Source: Rhizobiaceae bacterium
GTDB taxonomy: Bacteria > Pseudomonadota > Alphaproteobacteria > Rhizobiales > Rhizobiaceae
DNA length: 41,990 nucleotides
Assembly: GCA_014238155.1 (NCBI GenBank)
Contig: JABABQ010000048.1
Span: 1 to 41,990, forward strand
Direction of reading: 5' to 3'
Part shown: piece after piece, positions 16,149 through 25,326 of the stretch
How the letters are laid out: every line of letters starts with the position of its first letter
How positions within the stretch are numbered: position 1 is the stretch's first letter
Position numbers and translations under genes: made by a program
The notes under the pieces: generated by a model
Databases searched by the model: none
What the model was told of the DNA's origin: nothing
What the model saw: the letters and a program-made list of their open reading frames with translations, nothing else

Positions 16149-17825
16149 TCACTCAGGAAAACCGGCCATTCGCAGTCCCCTGAAATAACGTTTTCCACCC
16201 TCCGATCCACCATAATCGTTCATGGCTTTCCAAGACGAGAGTGTTCGGTCCGGCACCAGCTCACGATAACTTGCAAGCGCCGCTGCGGCGCTTTCGGGTT
16301 GGCCAGAAAGGGCATAGGCCGAGGCCAGGACAGCATAGAATGTGGGATATGTGCTCGACAATTGTAGTCCTTCGTTGGCGATATTGATTGCCTCAGTGTC
16401 ATCGCCCAGTTGGAGTACTGCCAGCGCTGTGCCACCTCTTGCTGGCACTGAAAACGGATGAAACTTACCGAAGCGTTCAAATTTGCGAAAACAGTCCAAT
16501 GCCGTCGCAGTTTCGCCACACCAAAGCGAACTCCAAGCCGCGATCGACAACATATGTGCATCCGAAGCCGACCGTCGCAGGGCACCAGCAATGGCATTTC
16601 GCACCGGTGCTGCATCGTTGTTCGACTGGAAGTCGGCCAGAGCAACTCCAATGTCGAGTATTGAATTGCCGGCGGTCAAATGACGACTGCGGTTCACCCA
16701 GTCCTGAAAGTAAGTCTCGTAGAAAGGCCGCACGCCTTCCAATCCGACAGTCATTCCTGCGTAAGCTGTCCAAATGGCTTCACCATACGCTTCGGCCAGA
16801 TCTGTGTCTTTTTCCATTGCAAGCATGTAGCTCGACAACGAATCCGTGAACGATTGCGCATTGCTCATGCGCATCTGCATAAATCCCTGCATGAGACATT
16901 CTTCGGCGGTTCGCTTGACCAGTGGAATGCCGGCGAGGCGATCACTCTCCGCGTCCAGCATTCTGGTCAAAACTTCAAGCGCCACTGTTTCGCCTGTTAT
17001 ATCCTGCCAGTCGAAACTATCAGTCAAATCACCATCAAACTTGTTTGCCCAGATCTGCATTCCCATCGGCTCGAACAACCGGGCTTCCAGCCGCAGTCGG
17101 TCTCCACGGGACCGCAAAGCAATTTTTAGAGCGTAGTCACCGGAATTTGGCTGTTCACGCACGGCAACCACCAGCCAGCGCACAGCCGCCAGCCATTCGT
17201 CCAGATCACCGGTCAGCCCCTCTGCCAATTCCTGGACGTCGGCACGCTCATCGGATGTTGCGACAGGTAATATCGAAAGACGTGAATAGCCGGTTGACGG
17301 ATTATTTCCGGTTGGGGCCTTGGATGCAGAAATTATTGCGTTTCTTGTCCAGACGCGCAGCGGTCTGGAAATGTTCTTGAGCGTCTGCCGACCGGCGTCG
17401 TCAAATGAGGGCGTCAGGGTGCCATCGAGGCTTGAATAGGCCGGGTCGGAAATCGCGATGCCGCCAGGTTCGGCCCATGCCTCCAGTCTTGCCGCGACAT
17501 TGACCCCATCGCCAAAGATATCGTCATCCTCGTGGACCACATCACCAATATGCACACCAATCCGCAGTGCAATCATCGGGTGTCCCGCAATCCGGTCCTG
17601 AATCTGCATCGCGCAGTGCACCGCTTCAACGGCAGAACTGAATTCCACAAGCCATCCATCGCCCATCGATTTAATGATTTTACCCTGGTGTCCGGCCACT
17701 GTTGGGCCGAATATTTCAGCTCGAAAGGCACGCAGGGCCGCCAGCGCCCCCGCTTCATCCGCGCCGACAATGCGGGTGTAGCCCGCGATATCGGCTGCAA
17801 GGATTGCGGCCAAACGACGTTCCAT
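16149..17825 (-). CDS. Class III adenylate cyclase with TolB-like and TPR regions
   Basis: A 558-residue soluble protein. Residues about 1-165 form the class III cyclase domain: metal Asp in LAADIAGYTR (Asp12), adenine-selecting Lys in GKIIKSMGDGW, second metal Asp in MGDGW, and IFGDGVNVAARLE with the adenine-contact Asp and transition-state Asn and Arg. All catalytic residues are present, so it should make cAMP. The middle (SRLSILPVATSDERADVQEL) resembles the TolB-like domain common in rhizobial cyclases. The C-terminal 250 residues are helical TPR-like repeats ending GGSEGGKRYFRGLRMAGFPE. No membrane segment is seen. AAGGA precedes the start. Confidence 0.88.
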   Translation of the reverse strand: MERRLAAILAADIAGYTRIVGADEAGALAALRAFRAEIFGPTVAGHQGKIIKSMGDGWLVEFSSAVEAVHCAMQIQDRIAGHPMIALRIGVHIGDVVHEDDDIFGDGVNVAARLEAWAEPGGIAISDPAYSSLDGTLTPSFDDAGRQTLKNISRPLRVWTRNAIISASKAPTGNNPSTGYSRLSILPVATSDERADVQELAEGLTGDLDEWLAAVRWLVVAVREQPNSGDYALKIALRSRGDRLRLEARLFEPMGMQIWANKFDGDLTDSFDWQDITGETVALEVLTRMLDAESDRLAGIPLVKRTAEECLMQGFMQMRMSNAQSFTDSLSSYMLAMEKDTDLAEAYGEAIWTAYAGMTVGLEGVRPFYETYFQDWVNRSRHLTAGNSILDIGVALADFQSNNDAAPVRNAIAGALRRSASDAHMLSIAAWSSLWCGETATALDCFRKFERFGKFHPFSVPARGGTALAVLQLGDDTEAINIANEGLQLSSTYPTFYAVLASAYALSGQPESAAAALASYRELVPDRTLSSWKAMNDYGGSEGGKRYFRGLRMAGFPE

Positions 17826-18103
17826 GTGTATTCCTTAATGTCATTGCCAGACGAGCAATATTGCACGGTTGGTTTTTATCGAAAACCCCTCCAGCCTGTG
17901 AGATACGTCCATGAGCTTCGCGACCGGGGAACTTGTCTTTTCCGTCCCTGCAACGACCAGGGACCAAGCCAAAATCCGCGTCTGGTGCTCGACGACTGAG
18001 CACGCAACCAATGGAGCCACATCCAGGCGAGGAAAAAAGCGGATGTGTCTAATCGAGACGTAGGATACAATAGTTGAACGCTGCATGATTGGAGAGTTCA
18101 ACA

Positions 18104-18637
18104 GTGACCAAGTCTGCCTCCCGCGACCTCAACATCGATTGGCCTGTCGCGTTGTATGAAACGCTGATAGCCGCCAATGTGCGGCATATGTCCTACGTGC
18201 CCGATGCCGGGCATACATCGCTGATCAACCTTCTTAATGAAGATGTGGAGGTCACAACAAATGTGCTGACAACCGAGGAAGAAGGCATCGCGATTGCCAC
18301 TGGCTCCTGGCTGGGTGGAACACGTTCTGTTGTGCTGATGCAGTCTTCAGGCGTCGGCAATTGCATAAACATGCTGTCGCTGCCGGTTCAGACGCGAATT
18401 CCACTCTTGATGCTTGTCACGATGCGCGGTGAGTGGAACGAATTCAACCCGTGGCAGGTGCCGATGGGACAGGCAACGCAAGCCGCATTGGAGGCGATCG
18501 GCGTAACGGTATTTCGCGCCGAAACCGGACAGGATTTAATTGAACTGACGGAGCAGGCCGCGACGATGACCTATGAAGCCGACGGACAGATCGCCGTGCT
18601 CATTTCACAGCGCTTGCTGGGCAAGAAAACATGGTGA
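18104..18637 (+). CDS. ThDP-dependent decarboxylase, N-terminal (PYR) subunit, sulfopyruvate/phosphonopyruvate decarboxylase alpha-like
   Basis: A 177-residue protein with the pyrimidine-binding domain of ThDP enzymes: SYVPDAGHTSLINLL, the catalytic-Glu block VLTTEEEGIAIATGSWLGGT and VVLMQSSGVGNCINML, which closely follow sulfopyruvate decarboxylase alpha (ComD) and phosphonopyruvate decarboxylases. The enzyme needs the C-terminal partner encoded next (18631). I chose the GTG at 18104, preceded by GGAGAG; the TTG at 18089 is earlier but contains that RBS. The substrate is a 2-oxo acid whose identity cannot be read from the sequence. It lies about 1.2 kb upstream of the cox genes on the same strand. 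Confidence 0.8.
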   Translation: MTKSASRDLNIDWPVALYETLIAANVRHMSYVPDAGHTSLINLLNEDVEVTTNVLTTEEEGIAIATGSWLGGTRSVVLMQSSGVGNCINMLSLPVQTRIPLLMLVTMRGEWNEFNPWQVPMGQATQAALEAIGVTVFRAETGQDLIELTEQAATMTYEADGQIAVLISQRLLGKKTW

Positions 18638-19227
18638 TGGATATGAACAATGTGATTGATCGACGGGCCGCCGTGGCGAAGCTTTTGGAAGCACGAGATG
18701 GTGCTCTTGTTGTAACGGGTCTCGGTTCCCCCAGTTACGACGTGCATGCACATGGCGATACAGATGACAATTTTTATCTTTGGGGTGCCATGGGTGGTGC
18801 GGCTCTGACCGGCTTGGGGCTGGCGCAAGCGCAACACAATAAACGAGTTATGGTGATCACCGGCGATGGTGAAATGCTGATGGCTTTTGGAGCGCTTGCG
18901 ACAATTTCGGTGGCACGACCCACCAATCTCGACATCATTGTGCTCGACAACCAGCATTTTGGCGAAACAGGTATGCAAGACAGTCATACAGGCATGGGAA
19001 TTGACCTCGCGGCTGTGGCAGGGGCGGCAGGGTTTGATGTGGCTCAAACCATCAGATCAATGGATGGTGTGGATGAGCTTTGCGAACAACTGGCCAAGTC
19101 GGCAAATGGCCCGCGGTTCCATGTTTTGAAGATCGAGTCGACCAATCTGCCGCGTTCTTTGCCACCTCGCGACGCGACCTATATCAAAACACGGTTTCGG
19201 GCGCATTTGGGCCTTCAGCCTTGCTAA
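18631..19227 (+). CDS. ThDP-dependent decarboxylase, C-terminal (PP) subunit, sulfopyruvate decarboxylase beta-like
   Basis: A 198-residue protein carrying the diphosphate-binding domain. The ThDP motif begins at VITGDGEMLMAFGAL and ends at IIVLDNQHFGETG, as in ComE-type beta subunits. An upstream block WGAMGGAALTGLGLA is also typical. Its start overlaps the alpha-subunit stop, with ATG at 18631 or at 18637 in the sequence TGATG, so the two subunits are translationally coupled and should form a heteromer. It ends about 100 bases before the MHYT regulator gene; co-transcription with the cox genes is possible but not shown. Confidence 0.8.
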   Translation: MVMDMNNVIDRRAAVAKLLEARDGALVVTGLGSPSYDVHAHGDTDDNFYLWGAMGGAALTGLGLAQAQHNKRVMVITGDGEMLMAFGALATISVARPTNLDIIVLDNQHFGETGMQDSHTGMGIDLAAVAGAAGFDVAQTIRSMDGVDELCEQLAKSANGPRFHVLKIESTNLPRSLPPRDATYIKTRFRAHLGLQPC

Positions 19228-19327
19228 CCGTTCTGCGGGGTTGTCTCTTGGATGGAAATTAGGACAATCGTGCAGTAGCATCCATAAGAAGCCACCTGGA
19301 TGGGGCTGATCGGGGAGGCTGCAATTT

Positions 19328-20464
19328 TTGATTGAGCATGCGCATAACCATTTGCTTGTCTTTGCCTCGCTCCTGGTGGCGATGATGGCAGGATTCACGG
19401 GCCTTTCATTGCTCAAAGGGGCTTCCGAACTGGCCGGGCGTAATCGCAAGGCGAGGATTGTACTCGCGGCCGTTGCCATGGGCGGTGGCGTTTGGTCGAT
19501 GCATTTTGTCGCCATGTTGGGCCTGCAACTTCAAACGCCGTTCTTTTACGATCCTTTAACCACGATGGCGTCGGCACTGATCGCCATATTGGTGGTGGGT
19601 CTGGCGCTGCTAGTTCTGCACTTTAAGGCGCGCACAAGCACGAGTTTGGTTGCTTCAGGAGTATTGGTCGGCGTTGGCATATTGGCGATGCATTATCTTG
19701 GCATGTCGGGCATCAGGCTGGTTTTGCCGATCTATCCACTTCCCGGAATGATCATCGCCACGATTGTATCGGTCGGTCTGAGCGTTGCCACCATCTTCTT
19801 TGCCTATAGCCAGCGCACCAATCTCAATATCATTCTTGGCACAATCGTTTTTGGGATCGCAGTATTTGCGGTTCATTTTACAGCCATGGCCGGCACCCAT
19901 TTTGTGGTCGATGAAGACGCGATTGCCGGTGGATTGCTGATCAGCAACGAGACGTTGGCTCTGGGAGTGGCTTGTGCGGCTTTCGTAATTTGCGGCGGGT
20001 TCCTGCTGACCGGGGCAACGTTCTTTGGCGGTGACGGGGTCGAAATGCCTCAACCGTCGCAATCATCATCTCCGAAGCCGCCTCCGCCGCCGCCGTCACC
20101 CTCATTGGATGACGAGGACCTGACCGAACCATTGCGTATTCCCTATGAGAAGAACAATCGAACCTTTTTTGCCGAGCCAAATCTAATCGCTGCGATCCGC
20201 GCTGAAGGCCATTACTCGATCCTATATGTGGAGCAGGGGAAGTTATTTTGTCCTTGGCCTATATCGCAGATCACAAAACGCATGACCTCTGATGAGTTCA
20301 TTGTGGCGCACCGAAGCTATCTGATTAATCCAGTCCATGTTTCGAGTTTCGAGCGCAAGAAGGACAATGGAATTTGCTATTTCGATGCATTTCAATCGCT
20401 CGACAAGGTCCCGGTCAGCCGCTCAAGATTGTCCGAAGTCCGCGACGCACTAGGTTTGAACTGA
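19328..20464 (+). CDS. coxC: MHYT-LytTR membrane-bound regulator (CoxC-like)
   Basis: A 378-residue protein. The N-terminal half is the seven-helix MHYT sensor with three motif copies: MHFVAM (58-63), MHYLGM (121-126) and VHFTAM (182-187), residues proposed to hold copper and sense a diatomic gas. A proline-rich linker (about 249-258) leads to a C-terminal LytTR DNA-binding domain (about 275-378: IRAEGHYSILYVEQG, VAHRSYLINP, KVPVSRSR). This architecture is that of CoxC and CoxH in Oligotropha carboxidovorans. The start is a TTG nine bases after GGGGAGG. It most likely controls the cox operon beginning 100 bases downstream, binding at 20471-20512. Confidence 0.88.
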   Translation: MIEHAHNHLLVFASLLVAMMAGFTGLSLLKGASELAGRNRKARIVLAAVAMGGGVWSMHFVAMLGLQLQTPFFYDPLTTMASALIAILVVGLALLVLHFKARTSTSLVASGVLVGVGILAMHYLGMSGIRLVLPIYPLPGMIIATIVSVGLSVATIFFAYSQRTNLNIILGTIVFGIAVFAVHFTAMAGTHFVVDEDAIAGGLLISNETLALGVACAAFVICGGFLLTGATFFGGDGVEMPQPSQSSSPKPPPPPPSPSLDDEDLTEPLRIPYEKNNRTFFAEPNLIAAIRAEGHYSILYVEQGKLFCPWPISQITKRMTSDEFIVAHRSYLINPVHVSSFERKKDNGICYFDAFQSLDKVPVSRSRLSEVRDALGLN

Positions 20465-20470
20465 CTGAGC

Positions 20471-20512
20471 AATTCGCATTTCACGGGCGTAATTCGCACT
20501 TCGTGAAATGCG
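20471..20512. promoter_or_regulatory. Repeat/palindrome between coxC and coxM, candidate LytTR operator
   Basis: AATTCGCATT (20471-20480) and AATTCGCACT (20491-20500) form a direct repeat exactly 20 bp apart, two helical turns. Overlapping it, CGCATTTCACG (20475-20485) has a perfect 11-bp inverse CGTGAAATGCG (20502-20512). LytTR domains bind spaced direct repeats, so this is the natural target for the upstream MHYT-LytTR protein. As RNA it could also fold and attenuate read-through from coxC. Confidence 0.55.
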
Positions 20513-20592
20513 GTCGCGACCTGCGTATCTCACATTCTCTTTCCAAGGGGTGATGTGGAACTGTGCCTCCATCAGATTACTGGGAGGATATT

Positions 20593-21447
20593 ATGATACC
20601 AGCTGCCTTTGAATATCATCGGCCAGATACGGTCGAGGGTGCGGTGAAAATCATCAGCGACCTGGGCGATGAAGCACGCGTTGTGGCCGGTGGCCACAGC
20701 CTCATACCAATGATGAAATTGAGGCTGACCGGCCTGTCGCATCTTGTTGACCTGCAGGGAATTGGGGGGTTGAAGGGCATTTCGGTTAATGGCGACACCA
20801 TCACCATTGGTGCCATGGTCACGCAACACGAATTGATCACCAGCAAGGATCTTGCTTCAGCGGCACCAATCATGTCGGAAGCGGCATTGCAGATTGCTGA
20901 CCCGCAAGTGCGCTATATGGGCACCATTGGTGGCAATGTTGCAAACGGTGATCCCGGCAATGACATGCCCGGCCTCATGCAATGCCTGAACGCGAGCTAC
21001 ACGCTGGTGGGACCTGCGGGGGAGCGTACCGTCTCGGCGCGCGAATTCTACGAAGCTGCGTATTTCACAGAGCGGGAAGATGATGAAATATTAACGTCCA
21101 TTTCCTTTGCCGCCACATCTGGCGGTTTTGCCTACGAAAAACAGAAGCGCAAGATTGGTGACTATGCAACTGCCGCCGCTGCCGTGTTGATTACAAAAGA
21201 TGGTGGCAAATGTTCAGCCGCCTCAATTGCGCTGACCAATCTGGCCGACACGCCGATTTACTGCGAAGCAGCTGTTGCTGCTCTGGTTGGATCAAACCTT
21301 TCTGCCGATGATGTGGGAGCAGCCGTCAAAGCTGCAGTCGATGCGTCCGACCCATCGGAAGACAATCGTGGTCCGGTAGAATTTAAGAAACACGCAGCCG
21401 GCGTTGTCATTCGCTGTGCCATCGAACGCGCCATCGAGCGCGCTTAG
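20593..21447 (+). CDS. coxM: Aerobic CO dehydrogenase medium subunit (FAD)
   Basis: A 284-residue flavoprotein of the molybdenum hydroxylase family. It starts [18 protein letters not shown], as in known CoxM. FAD contacts are seen in [16 protein letters not shown] (AGGHS, 32-36) and [16 protein letters not shown] (TIGGN, 111-115). It passes electrons from the iron-sulfur subunit to the respiratory quinone pool. The open frame extends to a GTG at 20563, but GGGAGG just before the ATG at 20593 fixes the start. It is followed 17 bases later by coxS; the order M-S-L is the standard one for form I enzymes. Confidence 0.95.
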   Translation: MIPAAFEYHRPDTVEGAVKIISDLGDEARVVAGGHSLIPMMKLRLTGLSHLVDLQGIGGLKGISVNGDTITIGAMVTQHELITSKDLASAAPIMSEAALQIADPQVRYMGTIGGNVANGDPGNDMPGLMQCLNASYTLVGPAGERTVSAREFYEAAYFTEREDDEILTSISFAATSGGFAYEKQKRKIGDYATAAAAVLITKDGGKCSAASIALTNLADTPIYCEAAVAALVGSNLSADDVGAAVKAAVDASDPSEDNRGPVEFKKHAAGVVIRCAIERAIERA

Positions 21448-21464
21448 ATTGGCGGGAGGAAATT

Positions 21465-21956
21465 ATGGATAAAATGCATTTGAAACTGACGGTAAACGGG
21501 GAGCAGGTGGAAACACTTGCAGAGCCGCGTGAGCTGCTCATTCACGTTTTGCGCGAGCGTTTGAACATCACCGGTCCGCACATTGGGTGTGAAACTTCTC
21601 ATTGCGGTGCCTGCACCGTGGATATGGACGGAAAATCGGTCAAATCCTGCACTATTTTTGCAGCACAAGCCGCCGGTGCCGACATCACCACTATCGAGGG
21701 TCTGGGAAATCCAGACAGTCTGCATGTGTTGCAGGAAATGTTTAAAGAACATCATGGCCTGCAATGCGGCTTTTGTACTCCGGGCATGATTACCCGCGCC
21801 CATCGATTGCTGCAGGAGAATTCCGACCCGACCGAAAAGGAAGTTCGTTTTGGAATGGCTGGCAATCTGTGTCGTTGCACGGGGTATCAAAATATTATCA
21901 AGGCCATTTTGGCCGCCGCTGCAGAAATGAACGCAGCAAAGGAGGCAGCACAATGA
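21465..21956 (+). CDS. coxS: Aerobic CO dehydrogenase small subunit (two [2Fe-2S])
   Basis: A 163-residue iron-sulfur protein. The plant-type cluster ligands are Cys42, Cys47, Cys50 and Cys62 ([10 protein letters not shown] then SC), and the second cluster uses Cys101, Cys104, Cys136 and Cys138 (QCGFC and [11 protein letters not shown]). The numbering is nearly identical to the Oligotropha enzyme. It relays electrons from the Mo-Cu site in CoxL to FAD in CoxM. GGGAGG precedes the ATG. The stop overlaps the coxL start (ATGA). Confidence 0.96.
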   Translation: MDKMHLKLTVNGEQVETLAEPRELLIHVLRERLNITGPHIGCETSHCGACTVDMDGKSVKSCTIFAAQAAGADITTIEGLGNPDSLHVLQEMFKEHHGLQCGFCTPGMITRAHRLLQENSDPTEKEVRFGMAGNLCRCTGYQNIIKAILAAAAEMNAAKEAAQ

Positions 21957-24373
21957 ACGAGATGATCCCTCCAAAATCGGAACGCTCAGCCGCGCTTAAA
22001 GGCCTGGGCACATCCAGAAAACGCGTCGAAGATGCTCGATTCACTCAGGGCAAAGGGAACTATATCGACGATCTGAAACTTCCCGGCATGTTATTTGGCG
22101 ACTTTGTTCGCTCTCCCTATCCCCATGCTTATGTGAAATCGATCAACACGGACGCAGCCATGGCTGTGCCCGGAGTGGTCGCCGTGTTGACTGCAGCTGA
22201 TCTTGAACCGCTGGGTCTTCACTGGATGCCGACATTGGCCGGTGACAAACAGATGGTGCTTGCCGATGGTAAAGTTCTGTTCCAGGGGCAGGAGGTCGCG
22301 TTCGTGGTTGCCAGCGACCGGTATGCCGCCGCAGATGCTGTGGAACTGGTTGAAGTGGATTACGAAGAATTGCCTGTTCTGGTTGATCCCTTCAAGGCGG
22401 AAATCGACGGTGCTCCGGTTCTTCGTGAGGATATTGCCGACAATCTTGAGGGCGCGCACGGTGCCCGTCGCCATCCAAATCATATTTTCACCTGGGAAGC
22501 AGGGGAAAAAGATCAAACTGAAGCAGCCATTGGTGAAGCTGAAGTGGTCGCCGAAGAAATGGTTTATTATCACCGCACCCATCCGTGCCCGCTGGAAACC
22601 TGCGGCGCCGTTGCCAGCATGGATAAGGTCAACGGAAAGCTGACCCTGCATGGTACTTTCCAGGCACCGCATGCGGTACGGACTGTTGCTTCACTGATCT
22701 CCGGTATTGCCGAGCACAATATCCGGGTGATTTCACCGGATATCGGTGGTGGTTTTGGCAATAAGGTGGGGGTTTATCCCGGCTATGTCTGTTCGATCGT
22801 TGCCAGCATTGTCACCGGCAAGCCAGTGAAATGGGTCGAGGACCGGATTGAAAATCTGACCGCTACGGCATTTGCCCGCGACTATTGGATGCAGGGCAAG
22901 ATATCCGCCACGAAGGAAGGCAAGATCACAGGTCTGTGGTGTCATACAACTGCTGACCATGGGGCGTTCGACGCCTGTGCGGATCCGACCAAGTTTCCAG
23001 CAGGGTTTATGAGCATCTGCACCGGCTCCTACGATATTCCCACGGCTTATTTGTGTGTAGATGGCATCTACACCAATAAGGCGCCGGGCGGTGTCGCCTA
23101 TCGTTGTTCGTTCCGCGTGACGGAGGCAGCCTATTTCATCGAGCGGATGGTCGAAATCCTGGCAATCAAGTTGAACATGGATGCAGCTGAATTGCGCCGC
23201 ATCAACTTCATTAAAAAGGAACAGTTCCCGTACCAGTCGGCGCTTGGGTGGGAGTATGATTCAGGCGACTACCACACTGCCTGGGACAAGGCTCTTAACG
23301 CTGTGGACTACACCGCCTTGCGCCAAGAACAGGCGAAAGGGCTGGAGGGCTTCAAGGCTGGAAAAACCCGCGCACTGATGGGCATTGGCCTGTGCCACTT
23401 CACAGAAATCGTCGGGGCCGGGCCGGTCAAGAATTGCGATATCCTGGGTCTCGGCATGTTCGATTCCTGTGAAATTCGAATTCACCCAACCGGATCTGCC
23501 ATTGCCCGTCTGGGAACCATCTCGCAGGGGCAGGGGCACGCAACAACCTTTGCGCAGATATTAGCAAGTGAGATCGGTATTCCTGCTGATGACATTACGT
23601 TGGAAGAAGGAGACACGGATACAGCACCTTATGGGCTTGGTACATATGGGTCCCGTTCCACACCGGTAGCTGGGGCTGCGACCGCCATGGCGGGTCGCAA
23701 AATCCGCGCCAAGGCGCAGATGATTGCTGCCTACCTGCTGGAAGTTCATGACGATGATGTTGAGTGGGATGTTGATCGATTTGCGGTCAAAGGCGCTCCC
23801 GAGCGGTTTAAAACGATGAAGGAAATCGCTTTTGCTTCCTACAATCAGGCCATTCCAGGCATCGAACCGGGTCTTGAGGCGGTCAGCTATTATGACCCAC
23901 CCAACATGACCTATCCGTTTGGTGCTTATGTTTGTGTTCTGGACATCAATGTGGACACCGGGATTGCCGACATTCGCAAGTTTTATGCGCTTGATGATTG
24001 TGGCACCCGGATCAACCCGATGATCATTGAAGGCCAGGTGCACGGCGGACTGACGGAGGCGCTGGCCATCGCGATGGGGCAGGAACTTGCCTATGATGAG
24101 ATGGGCAATGTGAAAACCGGCTCACTGATGGATTTTTTCATTCCGACCAGTTGGGAAACTCCAAACTACGTCACTGATTTCACCACCACGCCAAGTCCAC
24201 ATCATCCAATTGGTGCTAAGGGTGTGGGTGAGAGTCCCAATGTTGGTGGCGTTCCGGCCTTTTCCAATGCAGTTCATGATGCTTTTCGAAGTTTCGGACT
24301 GACCCAGACTCATATGCCGCACGATCATTGGCGCATCTGGAAAACGGCCAATAATCTCGGCCTGCACGATTAG
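21953..24373 (+). CDS. coxL: Aerobic CO dehydrogenase large subunit, form I (Mo-Cu active site)
   Basis: An 806-residue molybdoprotein, close to the 809 of Oligotropha carboxidovorans CoxL. The active-site loop [10 protein letters not shown] places Cys385 in the AYRCSFR motif that defines form I, CO-oxidising enzymes and holds the Cu-S-Mo centre; form II homologues have AYRGAGR instead. Other cofactor blocks are visible: [36 protein letters not shown] and the C-terminal [17 protein letters not shown] with the catalytic Glu. The true start overlaps the coxS stop and follows GGAGG, though the frame is open 63 codons upstream. The reaction is CO + H2O to CO2 + 2 electrons + 2 H+. Confidence 0.97.
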   Translation: MNEMIPPKSERSAALKGLGTSRKRVEDARFTQGKGNYIDDLKLPGMLFGDFVRSPYPHAYVKSINTDAAMAVPGVVAVLTAADLEPLGLHWMPTLAGDKQMVLADGKVLFQGQEVAFVVASDRYAAADAVELVEVDYEELPVLVDPFKAEIDGAPVLREDIADNLEGAHGARRHPNHIFTWEAGEKDQTEAAIGEAEVVAEEMVYYHRTHPCPLETCGAVASMDKVNGKLTLHGTFQAPHAVRTVASLISGIAEHNIRVISPDIGGGFGNKVGVYPGYVCSIVASIVTGKPVKWVEDRIENLTATAFARDYWMQGKISATKEGKITGLWCHTTADHGAFDACADPTKFPAGFMSICTGSYDIPTAYLCVDGIYTNKAPGGVAYRCSFRVTEAAYFIERMVEILAIKLNMDAAELRRINFIKKEQFPYQSALGWEYDSGDYHTAWDKALNAVDYTALRQEQAKGLEGFKAGKTRALMGIGLCHFTEIVGAGPVKNCDILGLGMFDSCEIRIHPTGSAIARLGTISQGQGHATTFAQILASEIGIPADDITLEEGDTDTAPYGLGTYGSRSTPVAGAATAMAGRKIRAKAQMIAAYLLEVHDDDVEWDVDRFAVKGAPERFKTMKEIAFASYNQAIPGIEPGLEAVSYYDPPNMTYPFGAYVCVLDINVDTGIADIRKFYALDDCGTRINPMIIEGQVHGGLTEALAIAMGQELAYDEMGNVKTGSLMDFFIPTSWETPNYVTDFTTTPSPHHPIGAKGVGESPNVGGVPAFSNAVHDAFRSFGLTQTHMPHDHWRIWKTANNLGLHD

Positions 24374-24415
24374 GGCCGAGAGCACTGGCCAGCAGACTTT
24401 GATTGATACAAGCTT

Positions 24416-24433
24416 CGCGGGGCAAGTCCCGCG
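24416..24433 (+). promoter_or_regulatory. Hairpin between coxL and coxD
   Basis: CGCGGG (24416-24421) pairs with CCCGCG (24428-24433) around GCAAGT, with outer GC/GCG bases and a CTTTT following. It sits in the 80-base gap between coxL and coxD and could partly terminate or stabilise the structural-gene transcript, giving more MSL than DEF. Confidence 0.5.
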
Positions 24434-24453
24434 AGGCGCTTTTGGGTGAGATC

Positions 24454-25326
24454 ATGAATTGGACAGACGTTAAAAGCGATCTTGAGGAACAGGGCTATGT
24501 GGCCTCTGATGCCCTGGCCATGGCACTGTACCTGTCGATTACGCTGGAGCGTCCCCTATTGCTGGAAGGCGCCGCTGGTGTTGGCAAGACCCAGATCGCC
24601 AAGACCTTGGCGGATATGCGTCAGACCAACCTGATCCGTTTGCAATGCTACGAAGGATTGGATGCATCTGCGGCCATTTATGAATGGAATTACCAACGCC
24701 AGCTTCTTTCCATCCGGGCCGCGGCGGATTCGCAGCAACAGGACGATATCGAAGAGAAGATATTCTCTGAAAAATATTTGCTGCGTCGTCCCTTGCTGGA
24801 GGCCATTCAACAGGAAGTCGCTCCTGTTTTGCTTATCGACGAAATCGACCGGGCCGACGAGGAGTTTGAAGCTTATCTGTTGGAGATATTGTCCGACTTC
24901 CAGATATCGATCCCAGAACTCGGTACCGTAAATGCTGTGACAAAGCCTCTTGTCGTGTTGACCGCCAATGGCGCACGAGACCTGTCCGACGCTTTGCGCC
25001 GACGTTGCATCTATTCGTTCGTTGATTACCCGGACAGAACCACTGAGTTGGCGATATTGAAGAAACGCCAACCCGAACTGAACGCACGGCTTGCAGAACA
25101 GATCGTCGGATTTGTTCAGGCACTTCGCAAGGAAGAACTGGAGAAGAAACCAGGTGTTGCCGAGACTTTGGATTGGGCAGCTGCCATTGCCGGACTTGGT
25201 TTGAGGGATTTGAGCGACGATCCGGCGACTCTTCAGGCCAGTCTTGTATGCCTGCTAAAAACCCAATCGGATCAGGCAACGGTGCCCACAGAGGTTGCAC
25301 AGCGACTGGTCGGGAAGGCTGCCTGA
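24454..25326 (+). CDS. coxD: CoxD, MoxR-type AAA+ ATPase for CO dehydrogenase maturation
   Basis: A 290-residue AAA+ protein. Walker A is GAAGVGKT (39-46), Walker B is LLIDEIDRADEEFEAYLLE (from 126) and sensor-1 is VVLTANGARDLSDALRRRC. In Oligotropha CoxD is a membrane-associated chaperone needed to build the [CuSMoO2] centre of CoxL. The frame is open from a TTG at 24403, but that start lies inside the hairpin region; the ATG at 24454 follows GGGTGAG. The stop overlaps the coxE start as TGATG. Confidence 0.92.
   Translation: MNWTDVKSDLEEQGYVASDALAMALYLSITLERPLLLEGAAGVGKTQIAKTLADMRQTNLIRLQCYEGLDASAAIYEWNYQRQLLSIRAAADSQQQDDIEEKIFSEKYLLRRPLLEAIQQEVAPVLLIDEIDRADEEFEAYLLEILSDFQISIPELGTVNAVTKPLVVLTANGARDLSDALRRRCIYSFVDYPDRTTELAILKKRQPELNARLAEQIVGFVQALRKEELEKKPGVAETLDWAAAIAGLGLRDLSDDPATLQASLVCLLKTQSDQATVPTEVAQRLVGKAA

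Noticed and set aside
21953-24373. Form II (xanthine-dehydrogenase-like) identity for the large subunit
   Set aside because: The active-site motif is AYRCSFR, not AYRGAGR, and coxC, coxD, coxE and coxF are present.
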